Assembly: GCF_008087085.1 (NCBI RefSeq)
Contig: NZ_VIYJ01000002.1
Span: 434,001 to 498,000 of the forward strand
Reading direction: 5' to 3'
From: Nocardioides rubriscoriae
Lineage (GTDB): Bacteria > Actinomycetota > Actinomycetes > Propionibacteriales > Nocardioidaceae
Length of the DNA: 64,000 bases
Shown here piece after piece: positions 19,094 to 29,827 of this stretch (position 1 is its first letter; every line of letters starts with the position of its first letter). A program made the position numbers and the translations under genes. The notes beneath the pieces are model-generated. The model made no database searches and was not told the DNA's origin. It saw only the letters and a program-made list of their open reading frames with translations.

Positions 19094-19672
19094 GTGCGTC
19101 TTGGTGCTCTTCCCTCCCAGGCCTGCTGGCGTCTCGAGGGCTCGCGTGACGGGTTCGAGGTGTGCTGGCCCGTGTCGATCGGGGCCATCCACCGCCTGCG
19201 CGGTGCGTCCACGGGCGTGCAGGACGGCGACGGGTGGACGATTTCGTACGACGTCGAGGTCGGCCCCGACTGGCGCACGCGGGTGGCGCAGGTGCAGGTC
19301 GCGGGGCGCGACGGGTCCGGTGAGCTGCTGCTCGAGCGCGACACCGACCACCGGTGGTCGCTCGACGGGGTCCACCGCGGCGACCTCGACGGCGTGCTCG
19401 ACGTCCACCTCGACGCGTCCGCGGTGAGCCACACGCTGCCGGTGCGCCGTCTCGACCTGGCGCCCGGGGCTCGGATGCAGGTCGACGTCGCACACGTCCG
19501 TCGCGACCTGCGGGTCCAGCGGGTGACCTGGACCTACGAGCTCGTCACGCAGACCGACGACGTGGTCGTCGTCTCGTGCGCGGCGCCCGACCTCGGCGTC
19601 GACGGCACCCTCACCCTCGACGCAGCCGGCCTGGTCACCGACCACCCGGACCGCGCGACCCGCGTCGGCTGA
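19094..19672 (+). CDS. Putative glycolipid-binding domain protein (PF06475-like)
   Basis: A 192-residue protein matching the putative glycolipid-binding family. The signs are WTISYDVEVGPDWRTRVAQVQV, then LLLERDTDHRWSLDG, the LDVHLDASAVSHTLPVRRLDL block and a C-terminal VDGTLTLDAAGLVTDHP block. Family members are small all-beta proteins with proposed lipid or glycolipid binding; no enzymatic role is known. The GTG at 19094 is chosen because GGAGGA lies 7 nt upstream. The open frame continues upstream but is repeat-rich and lacks family similarity. There is no signal peptide. Confidence 0.78.
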   Translation: MRLGALPSQACWRLEGSRDGFEVCWPVSIGAIHRLRGASTGVQDGDGWTISYDVEVGPDWRTRVAQVQVAGRDGSGELLLERDTDHRWSLDGVHRGDLDGVLDVHLDASAVSHTLPVRRLDLAPGARMQVDVAHVRRDLRVQRVTWTYELVTQTDDVVVVSCAAPDLGVDGTLTLDAAGLVTDHPDRATRVG

Positions 19673-20791
<1,119 letters not shown>

Positions 20792-20793
20792 CC

Positions 20794-22002
20794 GTGGGCG
20801 ACTACGCCGGGCTCGGCGAGGTCGGGGGCAAGCGCGTCCTGGTCCGCAGCGACCTCAACGTGCCGCTCGACGGCTCCCGCATCACCGACGACGGCCGCAT
20901 CCGTGCGTCCGTGCCGACCATCAAGGCCCTCGCGGACGCGGGGGCCAGGGTGGTCGTCACCGCCCACCTCGGCCGCCCCAAGGGCGCGCCCGAGGACCGT
21001 TACTCCCTGGCCCCGGTGGCCGCACGCCTCGGTGAGCTCCTCGGCGCCGACGTGGCGTTCGCCACCGACACGGTGGGGGAGTCGGCCAAGGCGACGGTCG
21101 ACGGCCTCGCCGACGGCCAGGTCGCGCTGCTCGAGAACGTCCGCTTCAACGTCGGTGAGACCAGCAAGGACGCCGCCGAGCGCGGCGCCTTCGCCGACCA
21201 GCTCGCCGCGCTCGCCGACGCCTTCGTCTCCGACGGCTTCGGCGTCGTCCACCGCAAGCAGGCCAGCGTCTACGACGTCGCCGAGCGCCTGCCGCACGCC
21301 ATGGGCGGGCTGGTCTCGACCGAGATCGACGTGCTGCGACGGCTCACGGTCGACCCTGAGCGGCCCTATGTCGTCGTCCTCGGCGGCTCCAAGGTCTCCG
21401 ACAAGCTCGGCGTCATCGACAACCTGCTCGGCAAGGCCGACAAGCTGCTGATCGGCGGCGGCATGGTCTTCACCTTCCTCGCGGCCCAGGGCCACGAGGT
21501 GGGCAAGAGCCTGCTCGAGGACGACCAGCTCGACGTGTGCCGCGCCTACCTGCAGCGCGCCGAGGAGTCCGGCGTGCAGATCCTGCTGCCGGGCGACGTC
21601 GTCGTCGACACGGCCTTCCCGTCCGGCGACACCACGCCCGACCCACGCGTGGTGCCCGCCGACCAGATCCCGGCCGACGCCCTCGGCCTCGACATCGGGC
21701 CGGCCTCCGGCGCCGACTTCGCGGCCGCCCTGGCCGACGCCCGCACGGTCTTCTGGAACGGGCCGATGGGGGTCTTCGAGGTGCCGCAGTTCTCCGACGG
21801 CACCCGTGCGGTGGCCCAGGCACTCACCCAGGTCACCGCGGCCGGCGGCCTGACCGTCGTCGGCGGCGGCGACTCGGCGTCCGCCGTCCGGGCCCTCGGG
21901 TTCGCCGACGAGGCGTTCGGCCACATCTCCACCGGGGGCGGTGCCAGCCTCGAGTACCTCGAGGGCAAGGAGCTCCCCGGCATCACCGTCCTCGAGAGCT
22001 AG
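20794..22002 (+). CDS. pgk: Phosphoglycerate kinase
   Basis: A 402-residue PGK that forms ATP and 3-phosphoglycerate from 1,3-bisphosphoglycerate. [10 protein letters not shown] and TAHLGRPKG are the N-domain substrate motifs, and [14 protein letters not shown] with [19 protein letters not shown] are C-domain nucleotide motifs. The GTG lies 2 bp after the gap stop, with no good ribosome-binding site, so translation is probably coupled to gap. Confidence 0.98.
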   Translation: MGDYAGLGEVGGKRVLVRSDLNVPLDGSRITDDGRIRASVPTIKALADAGARVVVTAHLGRPKGAPEDRYSLAPVAARLGELLGADVAFATDTVGESAKATVDGLADGQVALLENVRFNVGETSKDAAERGAFADQLAALADAFVSDGFGVVHRKQASVYDVAERLPHAMGGLVSTEIDVLRRLTVDPERPYVVVLGGSKVSDKLGVIDNLLGKADKLLIGGGMVFTFLAAQGHEVGKSLLEDDQLDVCRAYLQRAEESGVQILLPGDVVVDTAFPSGDTTPDPRVVPADQIPADALGLDIGPASGADFAAALADARTVFWNGPMGVFEVPQFSDGTRAVAQALTQVTAAGGLTVVGGGDSASAVRALGFADEAFGHISTGGGASLEYLEGKELPGITVLES

Positions 22003-22015
22003 GAAGCAACCACGC

Positions 22016-22813
22016 ATGGCCAAGCACAGCCGCGTCCCGCTCATGGCGGGCAACTGGAAGATGAACCTCAACCACCAGGAAGCCGTGGTGCTGGTCCAGA
22101 AGCTCGCCTGGACCCTCAGCGACAAGCGCCACGACTACGGCAAGGTCGAGGTCGTCGTCGTCCCGCCCTTCACCGACCTGCGCTCGGTGCAGACCCTGGT
22201 CGACGGCGACCGCCTGTCGGTCAAGTACGCCGCCCAGGACGTGTCGGTCCACGAGTCCGGCGCCTACACCGGTGAGATCTCGGCGGCGATGCTCGCCAAG
22301 CTCGGGTGCTCCTACGTCGTCGTCGGGCACTCCGAGCGCCGCGAGCACCACGGCGAGACCGACCAGGTCGTCAACGCCAAGGCGCACGCCGCGCTGAAGG
22401 CCGGGATGACCCCCATCGTGTGCGTCGGCGAGGGCCTCGAGGTCCGTCAGGCCGGCGAGCACGTGCCCCACACGATGGCGCAGGTCGAGGGCTCGCTGGC
22501 GGGCTTCACCGCCGAGCAGGTCGCGGGCCTCGTGGTGGCCTACGAACCGGTCTGGGCGATCGGCACCGGTGAGGTCGCGACCCCCGACGACGCGCAGGAG
22601 GTCTGCCAGGCCATCCGCTCCCAGATCGAGGAGGCCCACGGTGAGGCGGCGGCTGCCGCCGTCCGCGTGCTCTACGGCGGCTCGGTCAAGGCTAACAACG
22701 TCGCTGGCATCATGGCCAAGCCCGACGTCGACGGTGCGCTGGTCGGAGGCGCGAGCCTGCAGGTCGACGAGTTCAGCGGCATCTGCCGCTTCTACGACAT
22801 GCCCACGCTCTGA
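22016..22813 (+). CDS. tpiA: Triose-phosphate isomerase
   Basis: A 265-residue TIM barrel that interconverts DHAP and glyceraldehyde-3-phosphate. Catalytic residues are visible: Lys in AGNWKMNL, His in VVGHSERR and Glu in [12 protein letters not shown], with the phosphate-binding YGGSVKANN at the C-terminal end. The ATG at 22016 is preceded by AGGAAG. The stop codon lies within a small perfect hairpin (TGATCGG-gtcg-CCGATCA, 22811-22828), which may partly end the glycolytic transcript. Confidence 0.98.
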   Translation: MAKHSRVPLMAGNWKMNLNHQEAVVLVQKLAWTLSDKRHDYGKVEVVVVPPFTDLRSVQTLVDGDRLSVKYAAQDVSVHESGAYTGEISAAMLAKLGCSYVVVGHSERREHHGETDQVVNAKAHAALKAGMTPIVCVGEGLEVRQAGEHVPHTMAQVEGSLAGFTAEQVAGLVVAYEPVWAIGTGEVATPDDAQEVCQAIRSQIEEAHGEAAAAAVRVLYGGSVKANNVAGIMAKPDVDGALVGGASLQVDEFSGICRFYDMPTL

Positions 22814-22850
22814 TCGGGTCGCCGATCACTGAGCTCTCACCCCTTTGACG

Positions 22851-22856
22851 TAGGAT
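22851..22856 (+). promoter_or_regulatory. -10 element of secG
   Basis: TAGGAT ends 7 nt before the secG GTG, preceded by TTTGAC. It suggests secG has its own leaderless promoter after the tpiA-end hairpin. Confidence 0.5.
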
Positions 22857-22863
22857 TCCCCCT

Positions 22864-23100
22864 GTGAACGCGGAACTGATCCTCACTGTCCTTCTCCTGA
22901 TGGCCAGCATCCTGATGATCCTGCTGGTGCTCCTCCACAAGGGTCGCGGTGGTGGTCTCTCCGACATGTTCGGCGGTGGCGTGTCGAGCTCTCTCGGTGG
23001 CTCGTCCGTGGCTGAGCGCAACCTGGACCGCTTCACGGTCGGCACGGGCGTCATCTGGTTCGCCTGTGTCATCGCCCTGGGACTGCTCAAGGCCTACTGA
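22864..23100 (+). CDS. secG: Preprotein translocase subunit SecG
   Basis: A 78-residue SecG with two membrane helices (about 4-24 and 54-75) separated by the conserved cytoplasmic LHKGRGGGLSDMFGGG loop. SecG assists SecYE in protein export. The gene order tpiA-secG is conserved in actinobacteria. Confidence 0.95.
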   Translation: MNAELILTVLLLMASILMILLVLLHKGRGGGLSDMFGGGVSSSLGGSSVAERNLDRFTVGTGVIWFACVIALGLLKAY

Positions 23101-23152
23101 GGCCGCACCACCGTCCCGCAACCCCCCGAGAAAACACTGAGGAGTCACACCC

Positions 23153-23512
23153 ATGGCTGGTGGAGGAAACGCCATACGCGGAAGTCGCGTCGGCGCCGGA
23201 CCGATGGGGGAGGCCGAGCGCGGGGAGTCCGCGCCCCGGCAGGCCGTCACCTACTTCTGCTCCCACGAGCACCGGTCGGTCATCACCTTCTCGGTCGAGG
23301 CGACCGTCCCCGACCACTGGGACTGCCCCAAGTGCGGTCTTCCGGCGTCGCTCGACTCCGACAACCCGCCCCCGGCGCCCAAGATCGAGCCCTACAAGAC
23401 GCACCTGGCCTACGTGAAGGAGCGCCGCTCCGACAAGGAGGCCGAGGTGATCCTCGACGAGGCGATCCAGCTGCTCCGCACCCGTCGCAAGTCGGGCGAG
23501 GTCATCTTCTGA
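23153..23512 (+). CDS. rbpA: RNA polymerase-binding protein RbpA
   Basis: A 119-residue actinobacterial transcription factor that binds the sigma factor and the RNA polymerase beta' zipper to support open-complex formation. Its hallmarks are the N-terminal GGNAIRGSRVGAGPMGEAERG tail, the central core with YFCSHEH and CPKCG metal-binding cysteines, and the C-terminal sigma-interaction domain (KTHLAYVKERRSDKEAEVILDEAIQLLR, in two parts). A strong terminator follows the stop. Confidence 0.95.
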   Translation: MAGGGNAIRGSRVGAGPMGEAERGESAPRQAVTYFCSHEHRSVITFSVEATVPDHWDCPKCGLPASLDSDNPPPAPKIEPYKTHLAYVKERRSDKEAEVILDEAIQLLRTRRKSGEVIF

Positions 23513-23530
23513 CCTGATCGGTCCCTCGGC

Positions 23531-23567
23531 CCGCGCCGGCGCCCCAGGGGTGTCGGCGCGGTCTTTT
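23531..23567 (+). terminator. Rho-independent terminator after rbpA
   Basis: CCGCGCCGG(C) at 23531 pairs with (G)TCGGCGCGG ending at 23561 around an 11-nt loop and is followed by TCTTTT. It is one of only two classic terminators seen in the window. Confidence 0.8.
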
Positions 23568-23572
23568 CTCGG

Positions 23573-23594
23573 TTAACATGACTGAGTCAGTTAA
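23573..23594. promoter_or_regulatory. Palindromic operator candidate before a small membrane gene
   Basis: TGACTGAGTCA (23579-23589) is a perfect palindrome flanked by TTAAC (23573-23577) and GTTAA (23590-23594). It sits in the most AT-rich stretch of the neighbourhood, followed by TTAATTTTAT as a possible -10. The symmetry is typical of TetR- or MarR-type operators; no regulator gene is adjacent. Confidence 0.5.
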
Positions 23595-23616
23595 TTTTAT
23601 TGAGAAGAGGTGCCCC

Positions 23617-23775
23617 GTGGCCGGCCAGCGTCTGCAGCCCGTCGACATCGCGACCGGTGTCATCAGCGGCACTCTCGCCGCCCTGTTCTTCACCCTCGCG
23701 GTCGTCGTCGCCCTCCCGGACGACGAGCCGACCGCCCCCGTGCTCGACTCGGCGGTCACCTCGACCCAGCGCTGA
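23617..23775 (+). CDS. Small single-pass membrane protein
   Basis: A 52-residue unknown protein. Residues about 10-32 (IATGVISGTLAALFFTLAVVVAL) form one transmembrane helix, followed by an acidic, Thr-rich tail. GTG 23617 is chosen because AGAAGAGG lies 6 nt upstream; an in-frame ATG at 23578 would read through the palindromic promoter region. It lies alone between a terminator and the convergent pgl gene. Function unknown. Confidence 0.6.
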   Translation: MAGQRLQPVDIATGVISGTLAALFFTLAVVVALPDDEPTAPVLDSAVTSTQR

Positions 23776-23792
23776 CCTGGCCCGGGGTCGGG

Positions 23793-24512
23793 TCAGAGGC
23801 GGGAGGCGGAGTCGCGGTCGAGCCACCAGAGGGTCTCGGTGGTGCCGACGACGCCTCGGGCGGGGGTCTCGTCGACGGTGCCCTCGTCCGCGAGCGCACG
23901 AGCGACGGCTTCGGACTTGCCCTCGCCGCTGGCGAAGAACCAGACCGCGTCGGCGCGTTCCATCGCCTCGAAGGTCAGGCTGACCCGTTGCGGTGGCGGC
24001 TTGGGCGAGTCGGGCACGCCGACCGCGATCGCGTCGGTGGCGTGCAGGGCGGCGTGGCCGGGGAACAGCGAGGCGACGTGGCCGTCGGGTCCGACGCCGA
24101 GCATCAGGATGTCGAAGCCCCCCGCGCCGTGCTCGCGGATGCTGCGGCCGTAGTGCTCGGCGGCGTCGGCGACGGTGGCGACGTCGTCGGTCGACGGTGC
24201 CTCGTGGACCTGGGTGGCGCCGACGGCGTCGAGGAACGCGGCACGGGCCTGGCCGGCGTTGCGGTCGGGGGAGTCGGCGGGCACGAACCGCTCGTCGCCG
24301 AACCAGATGCTGACCCTGGTCCAGTCGACCTCGAAGCCGGCCGACAGTCGGGCGACCTCGTGGTGGATCGCGTCGGCGATCGTGCCACCGGTCAGCCCGA
24401 TGGTGGGCTCCTGGCCGGCGGACTGCAGGTCGGCCAGGCGCGACAGCAGCTCGCCGGCCGCCGCGCTCGCCAGCGCCGCGGCGGACTCGTGGACCTCGAC
24501 CAGCGCGCTCAT
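23793..24512 (-). CDS. pgl: 6-phosphogluconolactonase
   Basis: A 239-residue lactonase (DevB/Pgl family) that hydrolyses 6-phosphogluconolactone to 6-phosphogluconate. Family motifs are visible: LTGGTIADAI at about 38-48, IWFGDERFVPADSPDRN, and LGVGPDGHVASLFPGH with the phosphate-binding loop. The ATG overlaps the opcA stop (ATGA), so it is the last gene of the tkt-tal-pgi-zwf-opcA-pgl operon. Position and coupling match the step after Zwf. Confidence 0.93.
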   Translation of the reverse strand: MSALVEVHESAAALASAAAGELLSRLADLQSAGQEPTIGLTGGTIADAIHHEVARLSAGFEVDWTRVSIWFGDERFVPADSPDRNAGQARAAFLDAVGATQVHEAPSTDDVATVADAAEHYGRSIREHGAGGFDILMLGVGPDGHVASLFPGHAALHATDAIAVGVPDSPKPPPQRVSLTFEAMERADAVWFFASGEGKSEAVARALADEGTVDETPARGVVGTTETLWWLDRDSASRL

Positions 24513-25450
24513 CTCGTCGCCGACTTCTTGGCAGCGCGGGCGCGCTTGGGTGCGGGCCCCGACAAGGAGGTGATGGTGGCGGCGTAGACGTCGTCCTCGT
24601 CGAGGCGGCGCAGCTCCTCGGCGAGCAGCTCGGGGAGCTTGCGGCGCTTGAGCGCGATCGGTCGGTCGGGCCGGTCGGGGGAGGTGAACGTCGCCAGGCG
24701 GCCGTCGGTGCGGGAGATGCGGATCGGACCCTCGCGGGTCTCCATCACGACCTCGGTGATGCCTGGCCCGGCCGAGACCCGACGGGTGACCTCGATCCGG
24801 AGCCGGTGGCGCAGCCAGGCGGCCAGCAGGTCGGCGCTCGGGCTGATGCGCTCGGAGGTGACGGTCGCCGAGGTGACCTTGAGCGGGTGCTGGTCGAGGC
24901 TGGCAGCCAGCAGCGCCCGCCACGGCGTGAGCCGGGTCCAGGCCAGGTCGGTGTTGCCGGCGACGTACGACGCGCACTGGGTCTCGAGGGCCTTGGTCTT
25001 GTGGCGGTGCACCTCGACCGCGTCGGTGATGCGGCGCTTGGCCAGCGCCCCGAGGGGGTCGGCGGCCGGGTCGGCCGGCGGGTCGTGCGGCCACCAGATG
25101 GCGACGGGGGAGTCGGGCAGCAGCAGGGGGAGCACGACCGAGTCGGCGTGCTTGACGACCTCGCCGGACAGGCGGATCACCGCGGCCTCGCCGCCCCAGC
25201 CGGCGCCGGTGCCGACCTGCGCGTTGACCACGCCCTGGCCGCGGGCGTCGCCGAGCACGACCCCGAGCACCCGGGCGGGGTGCTCGTGGGTGGCCTTGCG
25301 GGCGTTGGCCATGGCCTCCTCGGACGAATCCTCGTCGACGACGACGATCAGCGTCATGACCATGCCCATGGCCGGGGAGCCGGCGCGGGTCCGGGCGCGG
25401 ACGAACTCGGCCGCGATCGCGGACGAGGTGGTGTCGGTGAGCTCGATCAT
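24509..25450 (-). CDS. opcA: Glucose-6-phosphate dehydrogenase assembly protein OpcA
   Basis: A 313-residue OpcA. The opening IELTDTTSSAIAAEFVRARTRAG, the central IWWPHDPPADPAADPLG block and the GPIRISRTDGRLATFTSP region are typical. OpcA binds and activates glucose-6-phosphate dehydrogenase in actinobacteria and cyanobacteria. It starts 3 bp after the zwf stop and overlaps pgl by 4 bp, which places it beside its partner enzyme. Confidence 0.93.
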   Translation of the reverse strand: MIELTDTTSSAIAAEFVRARTRAGSPAMGMVMTLIVVVDEDSSEEAMANARKATHEHPARVLGVVLGDARGQGVVNAQVGTGAGWGGEAAVIRLSGEVVKHADSVVLPLLLPDSPVAIWWPHDPPADPAADPLGALAKRRITDAVEVHRHKTKALETQCASYVAGNTDLAWTRLTPWRALLAASLDQHPLKVTSATVTSERISPSADLLAAWLRHRLRIEVTRRVSAGPGITEVVMETREGPIRISRTDGRLATFTSPDRPDRPIALKRRKLPELLAEELRRLDEDDVYAATITSLSGPAPKRARAAKKSATR

Positions 25451-25453
25451 GGG

Positions 25454-26992
25454 TTAGGGCCTCCTCCAGACACGACCGTCGCGGGCGAGCATGGCGTCGG
25501 CCGACGCCGGGCCCCAGGTGCCGGGCGGGTAGGCCTCGGGGGCGCCCTTGGCCTCCCAGCGCTCGAGGATCGGGTCGAGGATCTTCCAGGACAGCTCGAC
25601 CTCCTCGTGGCGCGGGAAGAGCGGCGGGTCGCCGAGCAGCACGTCGAGGATCAGCCGCTCGTAGGCCTCGGGCGACGACTCGGTGAAGGTGCCGCCGTAG
25701 GCGAAGTCCATGTTGACGTCGCGAATCTCCATCTGGGTGCCGGGCACCTTTGCGCCGAAGCGCAGGGTCATCCCCTCGTCGGGCTGCACCCGGATGACCA
25801 GCGCGTTCTGGGTGAGGTCCTCGACCGAGGTGGCGTTGAACGGCTGGTGCGGCGAGCGCTTGAAGACCACGGCCACCTCGGTGACCCGGCGACCCAGGCG
25901 CTTGCCGGTGCGCAGGTAGAACGGGACGCCGGCCCACCGACGGTTGTCGACGTGCAGGGTGACCGCGGCGAAGGTCTCGGTGCGCGAGGTCGCGGCGATG
26001 CCGTCCTCGTCGTGGAAGCCGAGCACCTTGGCGCCGCCCGCCCACCCCGCGGCGTACTGGCCCCGGGCGGTGGCGGTGTCGAGGCGCGGCGGGAGGCTGA
26101 TCGACGACAGCAGCTTCTGCTTCTCGCGCCGCAGGGCCTCGGCGTCGAACGACGTCGGCTCCTCCATCGCGACCAGGGCCATCAGCTGCAGCAGGTGGTT
26201 CTGGATGACGTCGCGGGCGGCGCCGATGCCGTCGTAGTAGCCGGCCCGGCCGCCGATGCCGCCGTCCTCGGCCATGGTGATCTGGACGTGGTCGACGTAG
26301 TTGTTGTTCCACAGCGGCTCGAACATCGTGTTGGCGAAGCGCGTCGCCAGGATGTTCTGGACCGTCTCCTTGCCGAGGTAGTGGTCGATGCGGAAGATCG
26401 AGCCGGGCGGGAACACCGCGTCGAGCTGGTCGTTGAGCACGCGCGCCGAGGCGAGGTCGTGGCCGAACGGCTTCTCGACGACCACGCGCCGCCACGGCGT
26501 CGGGCCGGCGGACGGCTCCGGGGCCTCGGCCAGGCCGTGCTCGCGCAGCTGCTGGGCGACGGTGCCGAAGGCGCCGGGCGGGATCGCGAGGTAGAAGGCG
26601 TGGTTGCCGCCGGTGCCGCGGACCTCGTCGAGCTCCTCGATCGTACGGCGCAGCCGGTCGAAGGCCTCGTCGTCGTCGAAGGCACCCGGGACGAAGCGGA
26701 ACCCCTCGGCCAGCTGGTTCCAGACCTCCTCGCGGAACTCGGTGCGGGCGTGGGCCTTGACCGAGTCGTGCACGATCTGGGCGAAGTCCTGGTCGGCCCA
26801 GTCACGCCGGGCGAAGCCGACGAGGCTGAAGCCCGGGGGCAGCAGCCCGCGGTTGGCCAGGTCGTAGATCGCCGGCATCACCTTCTTGCGCGACAGGTCG
26901 CCGGTGACCCCGAAGAGCACCATGCCGCAGGGACCGGCGATGCGCGGCAGGCGGCGGTCCTGCTCCTGGCGCAGCGGGTTGGTGGGACTCAT
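25454..26992 (-). CDS. zwf: Glucose-6-phosphate 1-dehydrogenase
   Basis: A 512-residue Zwf that oxidises glucose-6-phosphate to 6-phosphogluconolactone with NADP. The Rossmann motif is [17 protein letters not shown], the substrate motif is [13 protein letters not shown] with the catalytic His/Lys, and EKPFGHDL precedes it. The ATG overlaps the pgi stop by 4 bp, so translation is coupled. It is the entry enzyme of the oxidative pentose phosphate branch in this operon. Confidence 0.97.
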   Translation of the reverse strand: MSPTNPLRQEQDRRLPRIAGPCGMVLFGVTGDLSRKKVMPAIYDLANRGLLPPGFSLVGFARRDWADQDFAQIVHDSVKAHARTEFREEVWNQLAEGFRFVPGAFDDDEAFDRLRRTIEELDEVRGTGGNHAFYLAIPPGAFGTVAQQLREHGLAEAPEPSAGPTPWRRVVVEKPFGHDLASARVLNDQLDAVFPPGSIFRIDHYLGKETVQNILATRFANTMFEPLWNNNYVDHVQITMAEDGGIGGRAGYYDGIGAARDVIQNHLLQLMALVAMEEPTSFDAEALRREKQKLLSSISLPPRLDTATARGQYAAGWAGGAKVLGFHDEDGIAATSRTETFAAVTLHVDNRRWAGVPFYLRTGKRLGRRVTEVAVVFKRSPHQPFNATSVEDLTQNALVIRVQPDEGMTLRFGAKVPGTQMEIRDVNMDFAYGGTFTESSPEAYERLILDVLLGDPPLFPRHEEVELSWKILDPILERWEAKGAPEAYPPGTWGPASADAMLARDGRVWRRP

Positions 26993-28665
26993 CGGCGGCG
27001 GTGCTCCTGGTAGTAGGCGAGCAGGGCCCGGGTGCTGGCGTCCTGGGCGCTGAGGGCGGTCTCGTCGCCCGCGACGGCCGGGCCGACCTGCTGGGCCAGC
27101 TTCTTGCCGAGCTCGACGCCCCACTGGTCGAAGCTGTCGATGCCCCAGACCACACCCTGGGTGAAGGTGATGTGCTCGTAGAGGGCGACCAGCTGACCGA
27201 GCACCGACGGCGTCAGCTCGGGCGCCATGATCGAGGTCGTGGGCCGGTTGCCGGTGAACACCCGCGCGGCGACGATGCGCTCGGGGGTGCCGTCGGCGCG
27301 CACCTCGTCGGCGGTCCTGCCGAAGGCGAGCGCGCGGGTCTGGGCCAGGAAGTTGGCCAGGAACAGCTCGTGGACGTCCTGGCGGCGGCCGTCGACCTCG
27401 TCGGCGAGCGGGTACGCCGGGGTGGCGAAGGCGATGAAGTCGGCCGGCACCAGCCGCGTGCCCTGGTGGATCAGCTGGTAGAACGCGTGCTGGCCGTTGG
27501 TGCCGGGCTCGCCCCAGAAGATCTCGCCGGTTCCCGCGGTGACGGGGGTGCCGTCCCAGCGCACGCCCTTGCCGTTGGACTCCATCGTCAGCTGTTGCAA
27601 GTAGGCCGGGAACCGGTGCAGCAGCTGGGAGTAGGGGAGCACCGCGTGGGTCTGCGAGCCGAGGAAGTCGGCGTACCAGACGTTGAGCAGGCCCATCAGC
27701 ACGGGCACGTTGTGCGCGAGGTCGGTGGTGCGGAAGTGCTCGTCGACGGCGTGCATGCCGGCCAGCAGCTCGGCGAACCGCTCGGGTCCGATCGCCACGA
27801 CCAGGGAGGTGCCGATGGCGGAGTCGAAGCTGTAGCGGCCACCGACCCAGTCCCAGAAGCCGAAGGCGTTGTCGGGGTCGATGCCGAACTCGGCGACCTT
27901 GTCGAGCGCGGTCGAGACGGCCACGAAGTGCTGGGCCACCGCGGTGTCGGCGTCGGCGTCGGGCAGCCCGTCGAGCAGCCACGCCTTGCAGAGCCGGGCG
28001 TTGGTCAGCGTCTCGAGGGTGCCGAAGGTCTTGCTGGAGACGATGAAGAGCGTCGAGGCCGGGTCGAGTCCGGCCAGGGTGGTCGCGGCGTCGGTCGGGT
28101 CGATGTTGCTGATGAAGCGGCACTCGAGACCGGGCTGGCGGTAGGGGGCGAGCGCCTCGTAGGCCATCACCGGCCCCAGGTCGGAGCCCCCGATGCCGAT
28201 GTTGACCACCGTGCGGATGCGCTCGCCCGTCGCGCCGGTCCACTCGCCGCTGCGGACCTTGTCGGCGAAGGCGTAGACCCGGGCCAGCACCGCGTGGACG
28301 TCGGCGACGACGTCCTGGCCGTCGACGTGGAGCCGACGGGCGCCGGTGGTGTCGGCGGGCAGCCGCAGGGCGGTGTGGAGCACCGCGCGGTCCTCGGTGG
28401 CGTTGACGTGGTCGCCGCGCAGCATGGCGTCGCGACGCTCGACCAGCCCGACCTCGTCGGCCAGGGCCAGCAGCGCGTGCAGGACGTCGTCGTCGAAGAG
28501 TCCCTTCGACAGGTCGACGTGCAGGTCGGCCGCGGTGAAAGTCAGCCGGTCGACGCGACCGGGGTCGGCGTCGAACCAGGCCCGCAGGTCGGGTGCGAAC
28601 CCGTCGGCCAGTGCGCGGAGCCGCCCCCACGCGTCGGTGGTGGTGGCGTCCACGGGCGGGTTCAC
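26989..28665 (-). CDS. pgi: Glucose-6-phosphate isomerase
   Basis: A 558-residue isomerase that interconverts glucose-6-phosphate and fructose-6-phosphate. Motifs seen include [35 protein letters not shown], the [14 protein letters not shown] block and the C-terminal [11 protein letters not shown] signature. GTG 28665 overlaps the tal stop in a GTGA junction. Including pgi between tal and zwf departs from the M. tuberculosis order, where it lies elsewhere, and places the node enzyme between the oxidative and non-oxidative branches. Confidence 0.96.
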   Translation of the reverse strand: MNPPVDATTTDAWGRLRALADGFAPDLRAWFDADPGRVDRLTFTAADLHVDLSKGLFDDDVLHALLALADEVGLVERRDAMLRGDHVNATEDRAVLHTALRLPADTTGARRLHVDGQDVVADVHAVLARVYAFADKVRSGEWTGATGERIRTVVNIGIGGSDLGPVMAYEALAPYRQPGLECRFISNIDPTDAATTLAGLDPASTLFIVSSKTFGTLETLTNARLCKAWLLDGLPDADADTAVAQHFVAVSTALDKVAEFGIDPDNAFGFWDWVGGRYSFDSAIGTSLVVAIGPERFAELLAGMHAVDEHFRTTDLAHNVPVLMGLLNVWYADFLGSQTHAVLPYSQLLHRFPAYLQQLTMESNGKGVRWDGTPVTAGTGEIFWGEPGTNGQHAFYQLIHQGTRLVPADFIAFATPAYPLADEVDGRRQDVHELFLANFLAQTRALAFGRTADEVRADGTPERIVAARVFTGNRPTTSIMAPELTPSVLGQLVALYEHITFTQGVVWGIDSFDQWGVELGKKLAQQVGPAVAGDETALSAQDASTRALLAYYQEHRRR

Positions 28666-29768
28666 GCGGAGGCCTTCTCCATCTGGGCCTCGACGGTCTC
28701 GAGGAGCTCGGTCCACGACGTCTTGAACTTGTCGACCCCCTCGGCCTCGAGGGCCAGGAAGACGTCGTCGAGGTCGACGCCGACGGCGGTGAGCCGGTCG
28801 AAGACCGCCTGCGCCTCGGGGCCCTTGCCGGTGACCTGGTCGCCGACCACCTCGCCGTGGTCCGCGAACGCCTCGAGGGTCTTCTCGGGCATCGTGTTGA
28901 CCGTGTCGGCGACCACGAGGTCGGCGACGTAGAGGGTGTCGGGGTAGTCGGGGTTCTTGACCCCGGTCGAGGCCCACAGCGGTCGCTGCGCGTGGGCGCC
29001 CGCGTCACTGAGCTGCTTCCAGCGGTCGCTGGCCAGCACCTCCTCGTAGGCGGCGTAGGCCAGCCGTGCGTTGGCGACAGCGGCCTTGCCCTTGAGCTCG
29101 GTGGCCTCGGCCGACCCGATCGCGTCGAGACGCTTGTCGATCTCGGTGTCGACCCGGGAGACGAAGAACGACGCGACGGACTGGATGCGGCCGAGGTCGA
29201 GCCCGTTGTCCCGGGCGGCCTCGAGGCCGCTGAGGTAGGCGTCCATGACCTCGCGGTAGCGCTGGGTCGAGAAGATCAGGGTCACGTTGACGCTGATGCC
29301 CTGGGAGATGGCCGCGGTGATCGCCGGCAGACCCTCCTTGGTGGCCGGGATCTTGATCAGCACGTTGGACTTGTCGACCGCGGCCCACAGGGCCTGGGCC
29401 GAGGCGATGGTGCCCGCGGTGTCGTTGGCCAGGGTGGGCTCGACCTCGATGGAGACGCGGCCGTCCTGCCCGGTCGAGTCGGCGACGGGGGCCAGGATGT
29501 CGCAGGCGTTGCGGACGTCCTGGGTGGTGAGCTCGAAGACGACCCGGTCGACCCCGTGGCCGTCGGCGACGAGCGTGCGGACCTGCTCGTCGTAGCGCTC
29601 GCCGTCGGCGATCGCGGCGGCGAAGATCGTGGGGTTGGTCGTCACGCCCACGACCGACTTCTCCCGCACCAGGTCGGCGAGGTTGCCGCTCTCGATGCGC
29701 TCGCGCGACAGGTCGTCGAGCCAGATGCTGACACCCGCGTCGGCGAGCGCCTTGAGTCGATCGGTCAT
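28662..29768 (-). CDS. tal: Transaldolase
   Basis: A 368-residue transaldolase of the long actinobacterial type. [13 protein letters not shown] carries the N-terminal family motif, and [16 protein letters not shown] contains the Schiff-base lysine. [16 protein letters not shown] is the second signature. It moves a dihydroxyacetone unit between sugar phosphates. The ATG has AGGAGG-like sequence (plus-strand CCTCCT at about 29773-29778). A 59-bp gap separates it from tkt. Confidence 0.96.
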   Translation of the reverse strand: MTDRLKALADAGVSIWLDDLSRERIESGNLADLVREKSVVGVTTNPTIFAAAIADGERYDEQVRTLVADGHGVDRVVFELTTQDVRNACDILAPVADSTGQDGRVSIEVEPTLANDTAGTIASAQALWAAVDKSNVLIKIPATKEGLPAITAAISQGISVNVTLIFSTQRYREVMDAYLSGLEAARDNGLDLGRIQSVASFFVSRVDTEIDKRLDAIGSAEATELKGKAAVANARLAYAAYEEVLASDRWKQLSDAGAHAQRPLWASTGVKNPDYPDTLYVADLVVADTVNTMPEKTLEAFADHGEVVGDQVTGKGPEAQAVFDRLTAVGVDLDDVFLALEAEGVDKFKTSWTELLETVEAQMEKASA

Positions 29769-29827
29769 GGTTCCTCCTGGGAGTCGGGGACGAGATCGTG
29801 CGGGGTGGGCGGTCGCCGGACCGGGTC

